Shown: positions 43,554 to 52,613, counted from the first letter of the stretch. The stretch is 64,000 nucleotides of DNA from Clostridiales bacterium (GCA_016342415.1 JAEIOD010000006.1:1-64000), one strand, 5' to 3'. Notes: a model not told the origin generated them from the sequence alone. A program made the numbers and translations.

Positions 43554-45068
43554 GTGACGCAAGAAGTATTTGTAAAAATGAAAGAAATATGCAAATCTTT
43601 TGGTAGTGTAAAAGCGAATCACAATGTTAACTTCCAAGTGAATAAAGGTGAAATCCACGCCCTTCTCGGTGAGAACGGTGCTGGTAAAAGTACTTTAATG
43701 AACATGCTATCAGGTTTCTATAAACCTGATAGCGGTTCTATTTTTATTCACAATAAAGAAGTTAAGATTCATTCACCAAAAGATGCTATAAAACATGGTG
43801 TTGGTATGATCCATCAGCATTACAAACTAGTAGATGTTTTGTCTGCGAAAGAAAATATAATCATTGGACAAAAAGGAAATTTTTTCATGAACCCTCAAAA
43901 AATTTCCACTGAAATAAAAGCAGTGGCTGATAAATATGGTTTACCGGTTGATCCGGATAAAAAAATTTATGATATGTCTATTGGTGAAAAGCAATCTGTA
44001 GAAATTCTGAAAGTGTTGTATGCAGGTGCTGATATTTTAATTATGGATGAGCCAACAGCTGTTTTAACACCACAAGAAACAGAAAAATTATTTAAAATTA
44101 TGAAAAAAATGGCGAGCCTTGGGTGTGCCATTATTATCATTACACATAAACTGAATGAAGTAATGAGCGTTTCCGATCGAGTTACAATTCTTCGTAAAGG
44201 TGAAACCATTACCACAGTACAGACTAAAGAATCATCTCCTAGTTCATTAACCGACTTAATGGTAGGAACTTCTGTCAACCTATCGATTGATAGACCGATC
44301 GTTAAACGTGGTAAAGAAGTCTTAAAAGTTAATGACTTGACAGCAGTAGATCATGAAAAAGTAAAAGTACTTAATAATATGACCTTTTCTATGTACGAAG
44401 GTGAAATTCTCGGTGTTGCTGGTGTAGCCGGTAGTGGTCAGAAAGAGCTCTGTGAAGCCATTGCTGGTTTGTATCCTATCGAATCGGGTTCACTTCTTTA
44501 TAAGGATGAGAGTTTGGTTGGTTTATCCCCTGCTCAAATTATTCAAAAAGGCATTTCAATGAGCTTTATCCCTGAAGATCGTTTGGGTATGGGACTTGTA
44601 GCTTCAATGGATATGATTGACAATTATTTAATTAAAGATCATCATAATCAGGAAGGTTTATTCTTAAAGAGAAAACCAATTGAAAAAATCTGTGAAACTA
44701 TGATTGAAGCTTTGGATATCAAAACACCTGGTATTCATCATCCAGTTAAACAATTGTCTGGTGGTAATATACAGAAAGTACTTATTGGTAGAGAAATAGA
44801 AACCAATCCCCATATTTTAATCACAGCTTATGCCGTTAGAGGATTAGATATTAACGCATCACATACGATTTACGATTTAGTCAATGACCAAAAGAAAAAA
44901 GGTGTTTCAGTCTTATTTATTGGTGAGGATTTGGACGTGTTACTCGAATTATGTGATCGAATAATGGTTGTTTGTGAAGGGAGAATCATTGGTACTGTGA
45001 AAGCGTCAGAAACAACAAAAGAATCTCTTGGTCTAATGATGGCTGGTCAGGAGGTTTCAAATGTTTAG
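43554..45068 (+). CDS. Nucleoside ABC transporter, ATP-binding protein
   Basis: The 504-residue protein has two nucleotide-binding domains. The first has Walker A GENGAGKST (39-47) and a standard signature/Walker B. The second has the degenerate loop GVAGSGQKEL, the signature LSGGNIQKV and the YAVRGLD motif typical of NupO/YufO and sugar-type double ATPases, where the second site is often weak. The start is GTG at 43554 with AGAGGTGA upstream; a GTG at 43545 is inside that site. It overlaps the next permease gene by eight bases. Confidence 0.92.
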   Translation: MTQEVFVKMKEICKSFGSVKANHNVNFQVNKGEIHALLGENGAGKSTLMNMLSGFYKPDSGSIFIHNKEVKIHSPKDAIKHGVGMIHQHYKLVDVLSAKENIIIGQKGNFFMNPQKISTEIKAVADKYGLPVDPDKKIYDMSIGEKQSVEILKVLYAGADILIMDEPTAVLTPQETEKLFKIMKKMASLGCAIIIITHKLNEVMSVSDRVTILRKGETITTVQTKESSPSSLTDLMVGTSVNLSIDRPIVKRGKEVLKVNDLTAVDHEKVKVLNNMTFSMYEGEILGVAGVAGSGQKELCEAIAGLYPIESGSLLYKDESLVGLSPAQIIQKGISMSFIPEDRLGMGLVASMDMIDNYLIKDHHNQEGLFLKRKPIEKICETMIEALDIKTPGIHHPVKQLSGGNIQKVLIGREIETNPHILITAYAVRGLDINASHTIYDLVNDQKKKGVSVLFIGEDLDVLLELCDRIMVVCEGRIIGTVKASETTKESLGLMMAGQEVSNV

Positions 45069-46122
45069 AATGGTCAAACGTACAAATGTCTCTAGTAAAC
45101 AATCCGCTATGATTCGTTTATTGGCAGTCGTTTTAGCACTTTTATGTTCATCACTTTTCATTCTTCTTATGGGACATAATCCGATTAAAGTATATGTCAG
45201 TATGTTAAATGGTGCTTTTGGTTCTAAATTCAGACTCATAGAAACCATGAAGGTTGCCATACCAATTATCATAGCATCTATTGGTATCATGGTCGCTTTC
45301 AAAATGAAGTTTTGGAACATCGGAGGTGAAGGTCAAATCCTTATGGGTGCCTGTGCTGCAACGTATTTTGCACTTTACTTCAATCATCTTCCAAAACCAC
45401 TATTACTTCTTTTAATGTTACTTGGAGGATTTGTTGGTGGTGGACTTTGGGCGTTAATCCCTGGACTACTTAAGATAAAATACGATACAAATGAAACCAT
45501 CATTACTTTGATGCTTAACTATATAGCAATTAAATGGGTGACATATTTACAGTATGGTCCTTGGAAAGATCCAAATGCCATGGGTTTCCCGAAGATAGCC
45601 AACTTTGAAGATGCTGCTGTACTACCAAAAGTTTTTGGTTTGCATATCGGATGGATCATTGCCATTGTTATTGTTGTCATTATTGGTATTATGATGAAAT
45701 ACTCTAAATGGGGTTATAATATTTCTGTTATCGGAGAAAGTATTGATACGGCTAGATATTCAGGCATGAATATAAAGAAAGTCGTCTTAACATCAGTCTT
45801 GGTCTCTGGTGGAATATGTGGTATTGTCGGATTTATTCAAGCTTCTGCAGTTGATCATACTCTAACGTCACAACTGTCTGCTGGTTATGGTTTTACAGCC
45901 ATTATCACGACATGGCTATCAGCTTTAGTCCCTATAGTGATCATTCCAGTTTCGATTTTGTTTGCTGCTTTAGTAAAAGGTGGCAGTTACATTCAAACAG
46001 CTTTCCAAATTCCTAACTCTGCTTCTGATATTATACAAAGTATGATTTTATTCTTTGTAATTGGTAGTGAGTTCTTTGTGAAGTATGCATTGGTATTTAG
46101 AAAAGGAGGAGCTCATGATTAA
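45061..46122 (+). CDS. Nucleoside ABC transporter permease 1
   Basis: The 353-residue membrane protein has about ten hydrophobic segments and the family segment GEGQILMGACAATYFAL with an NETIITLMLNYIA motif, as in NupP/YufP. It forms the channel together with the second permease. An AGGAGG site lies inside the end of the ATPase gene, and its stop overlaps the next start by eight bases, so the transporter genes are coupled. Confidence 0.9.
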   Translation: MFRMVKRTNVSSKQSAMIRLLAVVLALLCSSLFILLMGHNPIKVYVSMLNGAFGSKFRLIETMKVAIPIIIASIGIMVAFKMKFWNIGGEGQILMGACAATYFALYFNHLPKPLLLLLMLLGGFVGGGLWALIPGLLKIKYDTNETIITLMLNYIAIKWVTYLQYGPWKDPNAMGFPKIANFEDAAVLPKVFGLHIGWIIAIVIVVIIGIMMKYSKWGYNISVIGESIDTARYSGMNIKKVVLTSVLVSGGICGIVGFIQASAVDHTLTSQLSAGYGFTAIITTWLSALVPIVIIPVSILFAALVKGGSYIQTAFQIPNSASDIIQSMILFFVIGSEFFVKYALVFRKGGAHD

Positions 46123-47035
46123 GTTTCTAATTTCAGTTGTTATAGCAGCGACTCCCCTTCTATTTGCAACACTAGGTGAATTGATCACAGAAAAATCAGG
46201 TCATTTAAATCTCGGTGTTGAGGGGATGATGCTGATTGGAGCTGTTGCAGGTTTTGGAACCGGTATTGCAACATCGAATCCCATATTGGCGCTTGTAGGA
46301 GCTATCGTAGCAGGAGCACTAGGTGCTTTGATTTACGGTTTTTTAACCATCAGCCTAAGAGCCAATCAAGTTGTTTCAGGTTTAACACTAACGATATTCG
46401 GTACTGGCGTTTCTAGTTATTTGGGAACAAGCTATATCGGTCAAAAAATGCCTCAGGAAATCATCGAGTTTTATAAACCCATTGCACTTCCTGTATTGTC
46501 AAAAATACCTTATATAGGTGAAATACTGTTTACTCAAGATATATTTGTCTACTTGGGATATATAGTCACTATTGTATTGGGAGTTTACTTATTCAAAACA
46601 AGAATAGGTTTAAACCTTAGAGCCGTTGGAGAAAATCCTTCAGCAGCTGATGGTGCTGGTATCAACGTTACTCTATACAAATATGTTCATATATTGCTGG
46701 GAGGCGCACTTTGTGGCTTAGGCGGTGCTTACCTTTCTGTCGTTGAAGTACCTGCATGGCAGGACAATATAACAGCTGGTAGAGGTTGGATTGCCATTGC
46801 TTTAGTTATATTCTGTAAATGGAATCCATTTAAAGCAATATTGGCAGCTTTCTTATTTGGTGGATTGAGTATCGTAGGGTTTAGATTACAACATCTGAAT
46901 ATATCACAGAATTTATTAGATGCCCTACCCTATCTATTTACCATCATTGTTCTGGTAATCAGTTCGATGAAACAATCCAAAGAAAATGCACCACCAAAAG
47001 GTTTAAGTCAACCTTACTTTAGAGAAGAACGATGA
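46115..47035 (+). CDS. Nucleoside ABC transporter permease 2
   Basis: The 306-residue protein has eight to ten hydrophobic segments and the conserved SGHLNLGVEGMMLIGAV and RAVGENPSAADGAGI motifs of NupQ/YufQ permeases. The ATG at 46115 follows GGAGGAG; the longer frame to 46085 lacks a site. It is the last gene of the operon, before a strong terminator. Confidence 0.9.
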   Translation: MIKFLISVVIAATPLLFATLGELITEKSGHLNLGVEGMMLIGAVAGFGTGIATSNPILALVGAIVAGALGALIYGFLTISLRANQVVSGLTLTIFGTGVSSYLGTSYIGQKMPQEIIEFYKPIALPVLSKIPYIGEILFTQDIFVYLGYIVTIVLGVYLFKTRIGLNLRAVGENPSAADGAGINVTLYKYVHILLGGALCGLGGAYLSVVEVPAWQDNITAGRGWIAIALVIFCKWNPFKAILAAFLFGGLSIVGFRLQHLNISQNLLDALPYLFTIIVLVISSMKQSKENAPPKGLSQPYFREER

Positions 47036-47036
47036 T

Positions 47037-47065
47037 TAAAAGATGCTGAAAAGCATCTTTTTATT
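47037..47065 (+). terminator. Terminator of the xpt-transporter operon
   Basis: AAAGATGCT pairs with AGCATCTTT around GAAA, followed by T-rich sequence. Confidence 0.85.
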
Positions 47066-47130
47066 TGTTTTATCATAGTCAATGATTTTCATAAATGATA
47101 AACTGATAAGGTATCTTAAAAGGAGGTTCA

Positions 47131-48033
47131 ATGATAAAATTCGCAGTTTTTACAGATCTACACTATGATTTTATTCCAGACGGTCAAGAGCGACTGAATA
47201 CTTTTCTTTATGAAATCAAAGATAAGAATCTTGATTTTATTATGAATTTAGGTGATTTTTGTTTACCGATACCAGAAAACAAACATGTTTTAAATCATCT
47301 AGAAAGTTTGAGAGTACCTTGTTATCACGCCTTGGGCAATCATGATTCAGACACGTTTGAAAAATCTCAAGTATTTGATTTTCTTAATCTCAATAATAGT
47401 TATTATACTTTTACTTACAGCAATACAAAATTCATTGTTTTAGATGCTTGTTTTACAGAGGTTAATGGCGTTTACACTGCTTATAATCGTAAAAATTTTA
47501 AATCATCTAACGGAAAATATCCCATCATTCCACCCGAACAGTTGGAATGGTTGAAGCATGAGTTGAATGATACCTACAGTCATTATGTTTTATTTTCCCA
47601 TCACAGTCTGGAAAATGACTTTGCCAATCGAGGTATTCATAATCGTTTAGAAGTACAAGAAATATTATCTGAAGTGACTGAACAGGGTAAAAGAATAACT
47701 TGTTTTAACGGTCATGATCATGCAGATTCAAATGTAAAAATTGATGATACTCATTATATCGGAATCAATGGCATGTCTTACATTTGGTTTGGAGACTTCT
47801 GTACACTCAGACCCTATTCTTTGGACATGTACAAAATGTATCCTTTGTTAAAAGACATCGTGTTATATGACAAAGGCCTATATGCGGTTGTAACGATTGA
47901 TAATAATGAAGGTCTTGTAATCGACGGTATGACATCTGGTTATAGGAATATATCGCCAGATGACTTAGGTCTAAACGACAGTTGGAATGGACGAAAACTC
48001 TCTTCTGTGATTTCCTCAGTCCAAATTAAATAG
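47131..48033 (+). CDS. Calcineurin-like phosphoesterase
   Basis: The 300-residue protein has the metallophosphoesterase motifs FTDLHYDF (Asp9, His11), NLGDF, LGNHDSD, SHHS and NGHDHADSN in order. These coordinate two metal ions. It has no signal peptide, so it is cytoplasmic. It is preceded by AAAGGAGG and shares a convergent terminator with the next minus-strand gene. The substrate (nucleotide, phosphodiester or protein) is not evident. Confidence 0.85.
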   Translation: MIKFAVFTDLHYDFIPDGQERLNTFLYEIKDKNLDFIMNLGDFCLPIPENKHVLNHLESLRVPCYHALGNHDSDTFEKSQVFDFLNLNNSYYTFTYSNTKFIVLDACFTEVNGVYTAYNRKNFKSSNGKYPIIPPEQLEWLKHELNDTYSHYVLFSHHSLENDFANRGIHNRLEVQEILSEVTEQGKRITCFNGHDHADSNVKIDDTHYIGINGMSYIWFGDFCTLRPYSLDMYKMYPLLKDIVLYDKGLYAVVTIDNNEGLVIDGMTSGYRNISPDDLGLNDSWNGRKLSSVISSVQIK

Positions 48034-48053
48034 AACAACAACAATTAACGATA

Positions 48054-48089
48054 AAAATCCTTGAACATCAATTCTCAAGGATTTTTTTT
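48054..48089. terminator. Bidirectional terminator
   Basis: AAAATCCTTGA pairs with TCAAGGATTTT, followed by a long T-run. It overlaps the final codons of the minus-strand hydrolase gene and serves both convergent genes. Confidence 0.8.
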
Positions 48090-48802
48090 ATGATGTCATT
48101 TAATTGTTCTGGAGCTTCATAAGGAATACCATGTGCTGTCTTTTCAATACAGATATAATGACTACCCTTTATGAGTTCAGCATTTTGCTTCGCTGAAGTC
48201 AACATGATTTTCTTCTCTTTACTCCCTACTATAAAAGTAATCTTATCTTCTTTTACATCAGTCTGTTTAAATCTAAAAGTCATATTTTCTTTTAGAATAT
48301 TAGCAAGTGTTGTTTTTGAGATTTTTAAAGAATCTCGATAATAATTTTCAAACATCGATTCAGGCAATGATAGTTCTTTAGATTGCAATTTAGAAAACCA
48401 TCTCTTTTTAATCAACGGCATACTCAATGAAACCGTTGATGAAATAAGCGGAACAGCCCATTTCATGGATTTGTTTAAACCGCTGATAACCACTGCATTT
48501 TCAACATAACCATTATGATGTTCTAAAATATGCATAATGATTTGTGCGCCAATGGAATGGCCGACAAAAGTTATCTTATCAATATCTTCACAATCTAAAA
48601 TTTCCAGTATGTTTAAGACACACTCCTCAATGGTTGTAAAATCAAGATGACTGTTGTCACCATGTCCAGGCAAATCAAATAATATGAGTTTATTATCAAG
48701 AGCATTGATCTGATGTTGCCACATCCATTTACCGATACCTGCACCGGTTATGAAGATAAGACATTTTTCTTTTTCAGGATTGATCACTTGATAATTTAAC
48801 AT
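48068..48802 (-). CDS. Alpha/beta hydrolase
   Basis: The 244-residue protein has the alpha/beta-hydrolase layout: FITGAGIGKWMW oxyanion-region segment, LFDLPGHGDN, and the nucleophile elbow GHSIGAQ with Ser83; the catalytic His is probably in KTAHGIPYEAPEQL near the end. It starts one base after the tetR stop, with its ribosome binding site inside tetR, so it is the TetR target. Possible activities are esterase, lactonase or thioesterase. Confidence 0.85.
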   Translation of the reverse strand: MLNYQVINPEKEKCLIFITGAGIGKWMWQHQINALDNKLILFDLPGHGDNSHLDFTTIEECVLNILEILDCEDIDKITFVGHSIGAQIIMHILEHHNGYVENAVVISGLNKSMKWAVPLISSTVSLSMPLIKKRWFSKLQSKELSLPESMFENYYRDSLKISKTTLANILKENMTFRFKQTDVKEDKITFIVGSKEKKIMLTSAKQNAELIKGSHYICIEKTAHGIPYEAPEQLNDIIKKILEN

Positions 48803-48803
48803 A

Positions 48804-49418
48804 TTACTCTCCTTTCAAACCACTTAGAACCACTTCTTTTAATTTCAGTAAGTCACTAAAATATCCTTCCAAATCATAAAAATCATCGCCGCTTAAAAGT
48901 TGTAACAATTTCATATTGATGCCCATAAATACCGTAGTTACATAATTTATAACCATTTCTTTAGATTGATTGTACTGTTCCCAGTTTATACCTTCGAGTA
49001 ATAACGGTTTCTGTTCTATCAACATAGCATCCCTTAAATAGAGTAGCTGTTCATAACACGGTGAATTGTAATCTATACTCCCTTGAATCATCAACTTAAA
49101 ATACTGGGGATAGTCTTCATAAAAAAATTGACTCTTTATCACCATATCAAAGGTTCTTGATACAAAACAGTTTTCATTTTTATCAATATGTTTATTTTGA
49201 TTGTCAAAGAAAACTTTTAGTGCGATCTCAAATACGTGCAAATAAAGTTCACCTTTATCTTCTATGTACTTGAACATCCCACCTTTGGAGATCCCAGAGA
49301 TCTTTATGATATTGTTAAGAGATGCTTCGTTATAAGATGAATTTGAAAATTCATTTATCGCTGCGTCCTCTATTCTTTTTTGTTTCTCTTCTGCTATTTT
49401 GTAGTATGCTGCTTTCAT
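48804..49418 (-). CDS. TetR-family repressor of an alpha/beta hydrolase
   Basis: The 204-residue protein has an N-terminal TetR helix-turn-helix (FSNSSYNEASLNNIIKISGISKGGMFKYIEDKGELY) and a helical ligand domain. Its promoter (TTGACA-17-TACTAT) and an 18-bp palindrome overlapping the start of transcription lie immediately upstream, so autoregulation is very likely. The hydrolase gene follows one base after the stop. Confidence 0.88.
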   Translation of the reverse strand: MKAAYYKIAEEKQKRIEDAAINEFSNSSYNEASLNNIIKISGISKGGMFKYIEDKGELYLHVFEIALKVFFDNQNKHIDKNENCFVSRTFDMVIKSQFFYEDYPQYFKLMIQGSIDYNSPCYEQLLYLRDAMLIEQKPLLLEGINWEQYNQSKEMVINYVTTVFMGINMKLLQLLSGDDFYDLEGYFSDLLKLKEVVLSGLKGE

Positions 49419-49428
49419 TATTCCTCCT

Positions 49429-49446
49429 AGAGACTAATCAGTCTCT
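49429..49446. promoter_or_regulatory. TetR operator palindrome
   Basis: AGAGACT-AATC-AGTCTCT is an 18-bp dyad directly upstream of the tetR ribosome binding site and at the predicted transcription start, so a bound repressor would block its own promoter. Confidence 0.8.
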
Positions 49447-49448
49447 AT

Positions 49449-49477
49449 ATAGTATCATAATCATTCATTTATGTCAA
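49449..49477 (-). promoter_or_regulatory. Sigma-A promoter of the tetR-hydrolase operon
   Basis: On the minus strand TTGACA (49477-49472) and TACTAT (49454-49449) are 17 bases apart. The -35 lies in the T-run of the terminator of the upstream peptidase gene. Confidence 0.82.
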
Positions 49478-49483
49478 AAAATA

Positions 49484-49512
49484 GGTAGAAAGTATCTTAG
49501 ATACTTTCTACC
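49484..49512 (-). terminator. Terminator of the M42 peptidase gene
   Basis: GGTAGAAAGTATC and GATACTTTCTACC form a 13-bp stem. The following T-run on the minus strand (TTTTTT then GACA) also forms the -35 of the tetR promoter. Confidence 0.82.
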
Positions 49513-49527
49513 AGAATCATCTATTTA

Positions 49528-50520
49528 TTATATTTCAAATTTCTTTTCTGAAACCTTTGCAAGTAATTTAATTGCAGCTTCTACGTCATCTTTAGATACC
49601 GTTTCATGGGCACTGTGTGCATATCTCGTTGGAATAGATAAACAACTTGCAGGCACACCTTCACGTGTTAAACTGATACCACCAGCATCTGTACCACCGA
49701 ATTCAAGTACTTCCATTTGATATTTAATTTCTTCTGCTTGACATGTTTCCACTAATACTTTGTTTACTTTAGGATGTGAAAGAAGTGAGTTGTCTCTTAC
49801 TTTAATTGCAACTCCTTCATGTAAACCTATTTTAAATCTCTTTGAGCCTGGCATATCTCCTGAAGAAGTGATATCAATTGCTAATCCAACATCTGGATCT
49901 ATTTTATAAGCTGAAGTTTTTCCACCTCTGATACCAACTTCTTCTTGTACTGTAAATACAAAGTAACAGTCGTTTTCAACAGTACCCATGATTTTTAATG
50001 CTTCCATCATCACAAAACAACCAATTCTATCATCTAAAGCACCAACACTTACCTGGTAGTCTGTTTCATCAAAAATCGATTGATAAACACATACATCACC
50101 AATATTTACTTTTTTTGTTGCTTCTTCTTTATCTTTAGCACCTATATCAACATATAATTTGTCTAATTTAAGTTTACCCATATCTGCAGTTTGTTCAGCA
50201 TAAGCGATACCAACTGTACCATCTTTGAATATAACTCTTTCGCCATGAGTAATATGGGGATTAATACCACCAATATTAGTCAGTCTTACAAATCCTTTAT
50301 CATCTACATCTGTTACCATCATACCGATTTGATCCATATGGCCTGCTACCATTAACTTAGGACCATCACCTTTTTTTCTTGCAATAACGTTGCCTAATTT
50401 ATCAACTGTGATTTCATCTACAAATGGTTTTATTTCTTCTATAATATACTCTGCTACTAAATTTTCATATCCTGACGGACCATAAATGCTTGTTAATTTT
50501 TTTAATCCTTTTATGTTCAT
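49528..50520 (-). CDS. M42 family metallo-aminopeptidase
   Basis: M42 (glutamyl aminopeptidase/PepA-like) enzymes are cobalt or zinc peptidases that form cytoplasmic tetrahedral complexes. The 330-residue protein has VAGHMDQIGMMV (His61, Asp63 metal ligands), ALDDRIGC, VQEEVGIRGGKT, DITSSGDMPG and a C-terminal GGTDAGG and RYAHSAHE, which complete the active site. GGGGG lies upstream of the ATG. It is monocistronic. Confidence 0.9.
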   Translation of the reverse strand: MNIKGLKKLTSIYGPSGYENLVAEYIIEEIKPFVDEITVDKLGNVIARKKGDGPKLMVAGHMDQIGMMVTDVDDKGFVRLTNIGGINPHITHGERVIFKDGTVGIAYAEQTADMGKLKLDKLYVDIGAKDKEEATKKVNIGDVCVYQSIFDETDYQVSVGALDDRIGCFVMMEALKIMGTVENDCYFVFTVQEEVGIRGGKTSAYKIDPDVGLAIDITSSGDMPGSKRFKIGLHEGVAIKVRDNSLLSHPKVNKVLVETCQAEEIKYQMEVLEFGGTDAGGISLTREGVPASCLSIPTRYAHSAHETVSKDDVEAAIKLLAKVSEKKFEI

Positions 50521-50610
50521 CTTATCCCCCTTAGTTAGTGTACCGAAATATCCTCTTCTATTATATATGAGATTCTAGATGAATTAAAGAATAATACGTT
50601 TTTTTAACAT

Positions 50611-50638
50611 TTGACTTTAACAGCAAAAAAAGTATACT
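50611..50638 (+). promoter_or_regulatory. Candidate sigma-A promoter of the ECF operon
   Basis: TTGACT (50611-50616) and TATACT (50633-50638) are 16 bases apart. The -10 lies in a 20-bp perfect palindrome of A7-GTATAC-T7 (50625-50644). Confidence 0.55.
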
Positions 50639-50652
50639 TTTTTTATAAAGCT

Positions 50653-50680
50653 AAAACTTTTTTAACTCTTGAGGAGTCTA
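50653..50680 (+). promoter_or_regulatory. Candidate ECF-sigma autoregulatory promoter
   Basis: AAAAC (50653-50657) and GTCTA (50676-50680) are spaced about as in ECF promoters (AAC, about 16-18 bases, CGTC-type -10). This would let the sigma factor drive its own operon; the match is loose. Confidence 0.35.
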
Positions 50681-50700
50681 ATCTATGAAAGGAGCAACAC

Positions 50701-51189
50701 ATGTCTAGACACAAAAAAATGTATATATTACTAGTAGATTATATCCAAAACAATCAAGAAAAATTTTATAAAGTTGCTTTCAGTTATTGCAAATCCAAAG
50801 AAGATGCTTTAGATATAGTACAGGACTCTATTTATAAGGCTTTAAAATCTTATAAGGGTGTTCAATCTGAACAATATCTCTCCACTTGGTTTTATAGAAT
50901 TCTCATCAATACCAGCATCAGTCATCTGAGAAAAAAGAAAGAACTGCTCCCTTTTGATACGCTCATAGAAGGGACGACTGAAGATAAAGAGTATTTGGAT
51001 CTATACGATGCCATAGATGAATTAGTGCCAGAGGATCGAACGCTTATAATTCTTAGGTTCTTTGAAGATCTTAAAATCAAAGATATCGCAACTATTTTAG
51101 AACTCAATGTGAATACGGTTAAAACACGTTTGTATAAAATTCTAAGAAATATGAAACTACAACTTGATTGGGAGGTGGAACATGAATAA
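50701..51189 (+). CDS. ECF sigma factor, SigV-like
   Basis: ECF sigma factors direct RNA polymerase to stress genes and are held by an anti-sigma. The 162-residue protein has sigma region 2 (FYKVAFSYCKSKEDALDIVQDSIYKALKSY) and region 4 (LVPEDRTLIILRFFEDLKIKDIATILELNVNTVKTRLYKILRNMK). The anti-sigma gene overlaps its end by eight bases. The pairing with an RsiV-like protein suggests the SigV group, known for responding to lysozyme; this is inferred from the partner. Confidence 0.88.
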   Translation: MSRHKKMYILLVDYIQNNQEKFYKVAFSYCKSKEDALDIVQDSIYKALKSYKGVQSEQYLSTWFYRILINTSISHLRKKKELLPFDTLIEGTTEDKEYLDLYDAIDELVPEDRTLIILRFFEDLKIKDIATILELNVNTVKTRLYKILRNMKLQLDWEVEHE

Positions 51190-52003
51190 AAAATATGACG
51201 ACATCATCATACCAAAGGAGTTAGAAGTTATGATTAACAACACAATAAAAAAAGAAAAGAACAAAAAGAAATTATGGACATCACTTGCAACAACTGCAGC
51301 AGCTCTAATTATATTTACAACATCACTTAATGTATCGCCTGCATTTGCAGAGTCTTTAAAAGATATTCCTGTGATTAAAAATATCGCTGCTGTACTAACA
51401 TTTACAAGTTATGAAACCGAGTCAGATGAACTTTTTGGAGAGATCACAGTACCAGAAGTGATCATTGAAGATACAAATCTTGATGAATTTATCAATGAGA
51501 CCATCCAATCACAAGTTTCTATAGTATTAGAAGAAGCACAAATCAATGCTGAAGGTTACAAAGAAGCATATTTGGCTACCGGCGGTACTGAAGAAGGCTA
51601 TGAAAACAAGAATATGACTGTTTCAGTGGATTATGAGATTTTTACACAAGATGAGGAGTATCTATCTTTTCGTGTTTACTCACATGAGTCATTGGCTGCA
51701 GTTTATGCTTCCAATCTTTATTTTACAGTAGATTTAAAAGAAAAGAGACTTTTAACATTAGAAGACTTACTTGGAAATGATTATATCAATATTATGACGA
51801 CAACAGTCTTAGAAGCAATTGAGAAAGACGCAAAAGATAATCCAAATAAATACTTTGATGACTATAAAACCCCAGAGTTTAAAGTCAGAGGAGATATTGA
51901 TTTTTACTTAACAACAGATCATAAACTGATGATTGTTTTCCAAAAGTATGAACTGGCACCAGGTGCAATGGGTCGATTGGAATTTGAAATACCAATGAAC
52001 TAA
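51182..52003 (+). CDS. RsiV-like anti-sigma factor
   Basis: The 273-residue protein has a short cytoplasmic, basic N-terminus with the KKEKNKKKLW segment, one membrane segment (WTSLATTAAALIIFTTSLNV), and an extracellular domain with the DUF4163/DUF3298 layout (YLSFRVYSHES and LLTLEDLLGND), as in RsiV. In B. subtilis RsiV binds lysozyme and is then cut to release the sigma factor. The ATG at 51182 follows GGGAGGTGG in the sigma gene. The frame opening at 51164 is not used. Whether lysozyme is the signal here is unknown. Confidence 0.85.
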   Translation: MNKKYDDIIIPKELEVMINNTIKKEKNKKKLWTSLATTAAALIIFTTSLNVSPAFAESLKDIPVIKNIAAVLTFTSYETESDELFGEITVPEVIIEDTNLDEFINETIQSQVSIVLEEAQINAEGYKEAYLATGGTEEGYENKNMTVSVDYEIFTQDEEYLSFRVYSHESLAAVYASNLYFTVDLKEKRLLTLEDLLGNDYINIMTTTVLEAIEKDAKDNPNKYFDDYKTPEFKVRGDIDFYLTTDHKLMIVFQKYELAPGAMGRLEFEIPMN

Positions 52004-52041
52004 ATTATATGATATATTATCCTTATAGAAAGGGTGATTAT

Positions 52042-52587
52042 ATGAGCAGAATAGAACAAAAACCAAGCACGATGGTGTTTCCGGCACCTGCAGTGATGGC
52101 CACTTGTGGTGACAATAATATTATTACCATTGCATGGACAGGCACCATTAATTCAGTACCTCCAATGACTTATATTTCAGTGAGAAAAGAAAGACATTCT
52201 CATAAACTTCTGAAAGAAAACATGGAATTTGTCATCAATTTAACAACTGAAGACTTGGCGTATGAAACAGATTTTTGTGGCACACATTCTGGTAAAGATA
52301 TAAATAAATTTGAAGCCTTAAATCTTACACCAGTTAAAAGCAAAAAAGTAAATTGTCCTAGTATCAAAGAATCACCAGTCAGTATCGAGTGTAAAGTCAC
52401 TCAAATCGTTGAACTCGGCTCTCATGATATGTTCATGGCAGAAGTCATTGGTATAACTGTAGACGATTCTTATACAGATGAAAATGGTAGATTTGATGTC
52501 AACAAATCGAAACTGATATGTTACAGTGCAGGAAAATATTTTAGCCTAAATGAATTTATCGGCCATTATGGTCATTCAAAAAAATAA
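52042..52587 (+). CDS. Flavin reductase family (FMN-binding) protein
   Basis: The 181-residue protein has the split-barrel flavin reductase fold: FPAPAVMATCGDNNIITIAWTGTINSVPPMTYISV at the N-terminus, with an early PAP and a catalytic-type NLTTEDLAYETDFCGTHSGKD segment. It probably binds FMN and reduces it or a bound acceptor. The ATG at 52042 follows a GAAAGGG site. It lies 38 bases after the anti-sigma gene and may be read from the same promoter, but a separate unit is possible. Confidence 0.82.
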   Translation: MSRIEQKPSTMVFPAPAVMATCGDNNIITIAWTGTINSVPPMTYISVRKERHSHKLLKENMEFVINLTTEDLAYETDFCGTHSGKDINKFEALNLTPVKSKKVNCPSIKESPVSIECKVTQIVELGSHDMFMAEVIGITVDDSYTDENGRFDVNKSKLICYSAGKYFSLNEFIGHYGHSKK

Positions 52588-52613
52588 CATCTCAAAATGA
52601 GATGTTATTTTTA
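52581..52613. terminator. Bidirectional terminator
   Basis: AATAACATCTC pairs with GAGATGTTATT around AAAAT with T-runs, at the end of the flavin reductase gene; the minus-strand gene ends at 52611. Confidence 0.85.
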
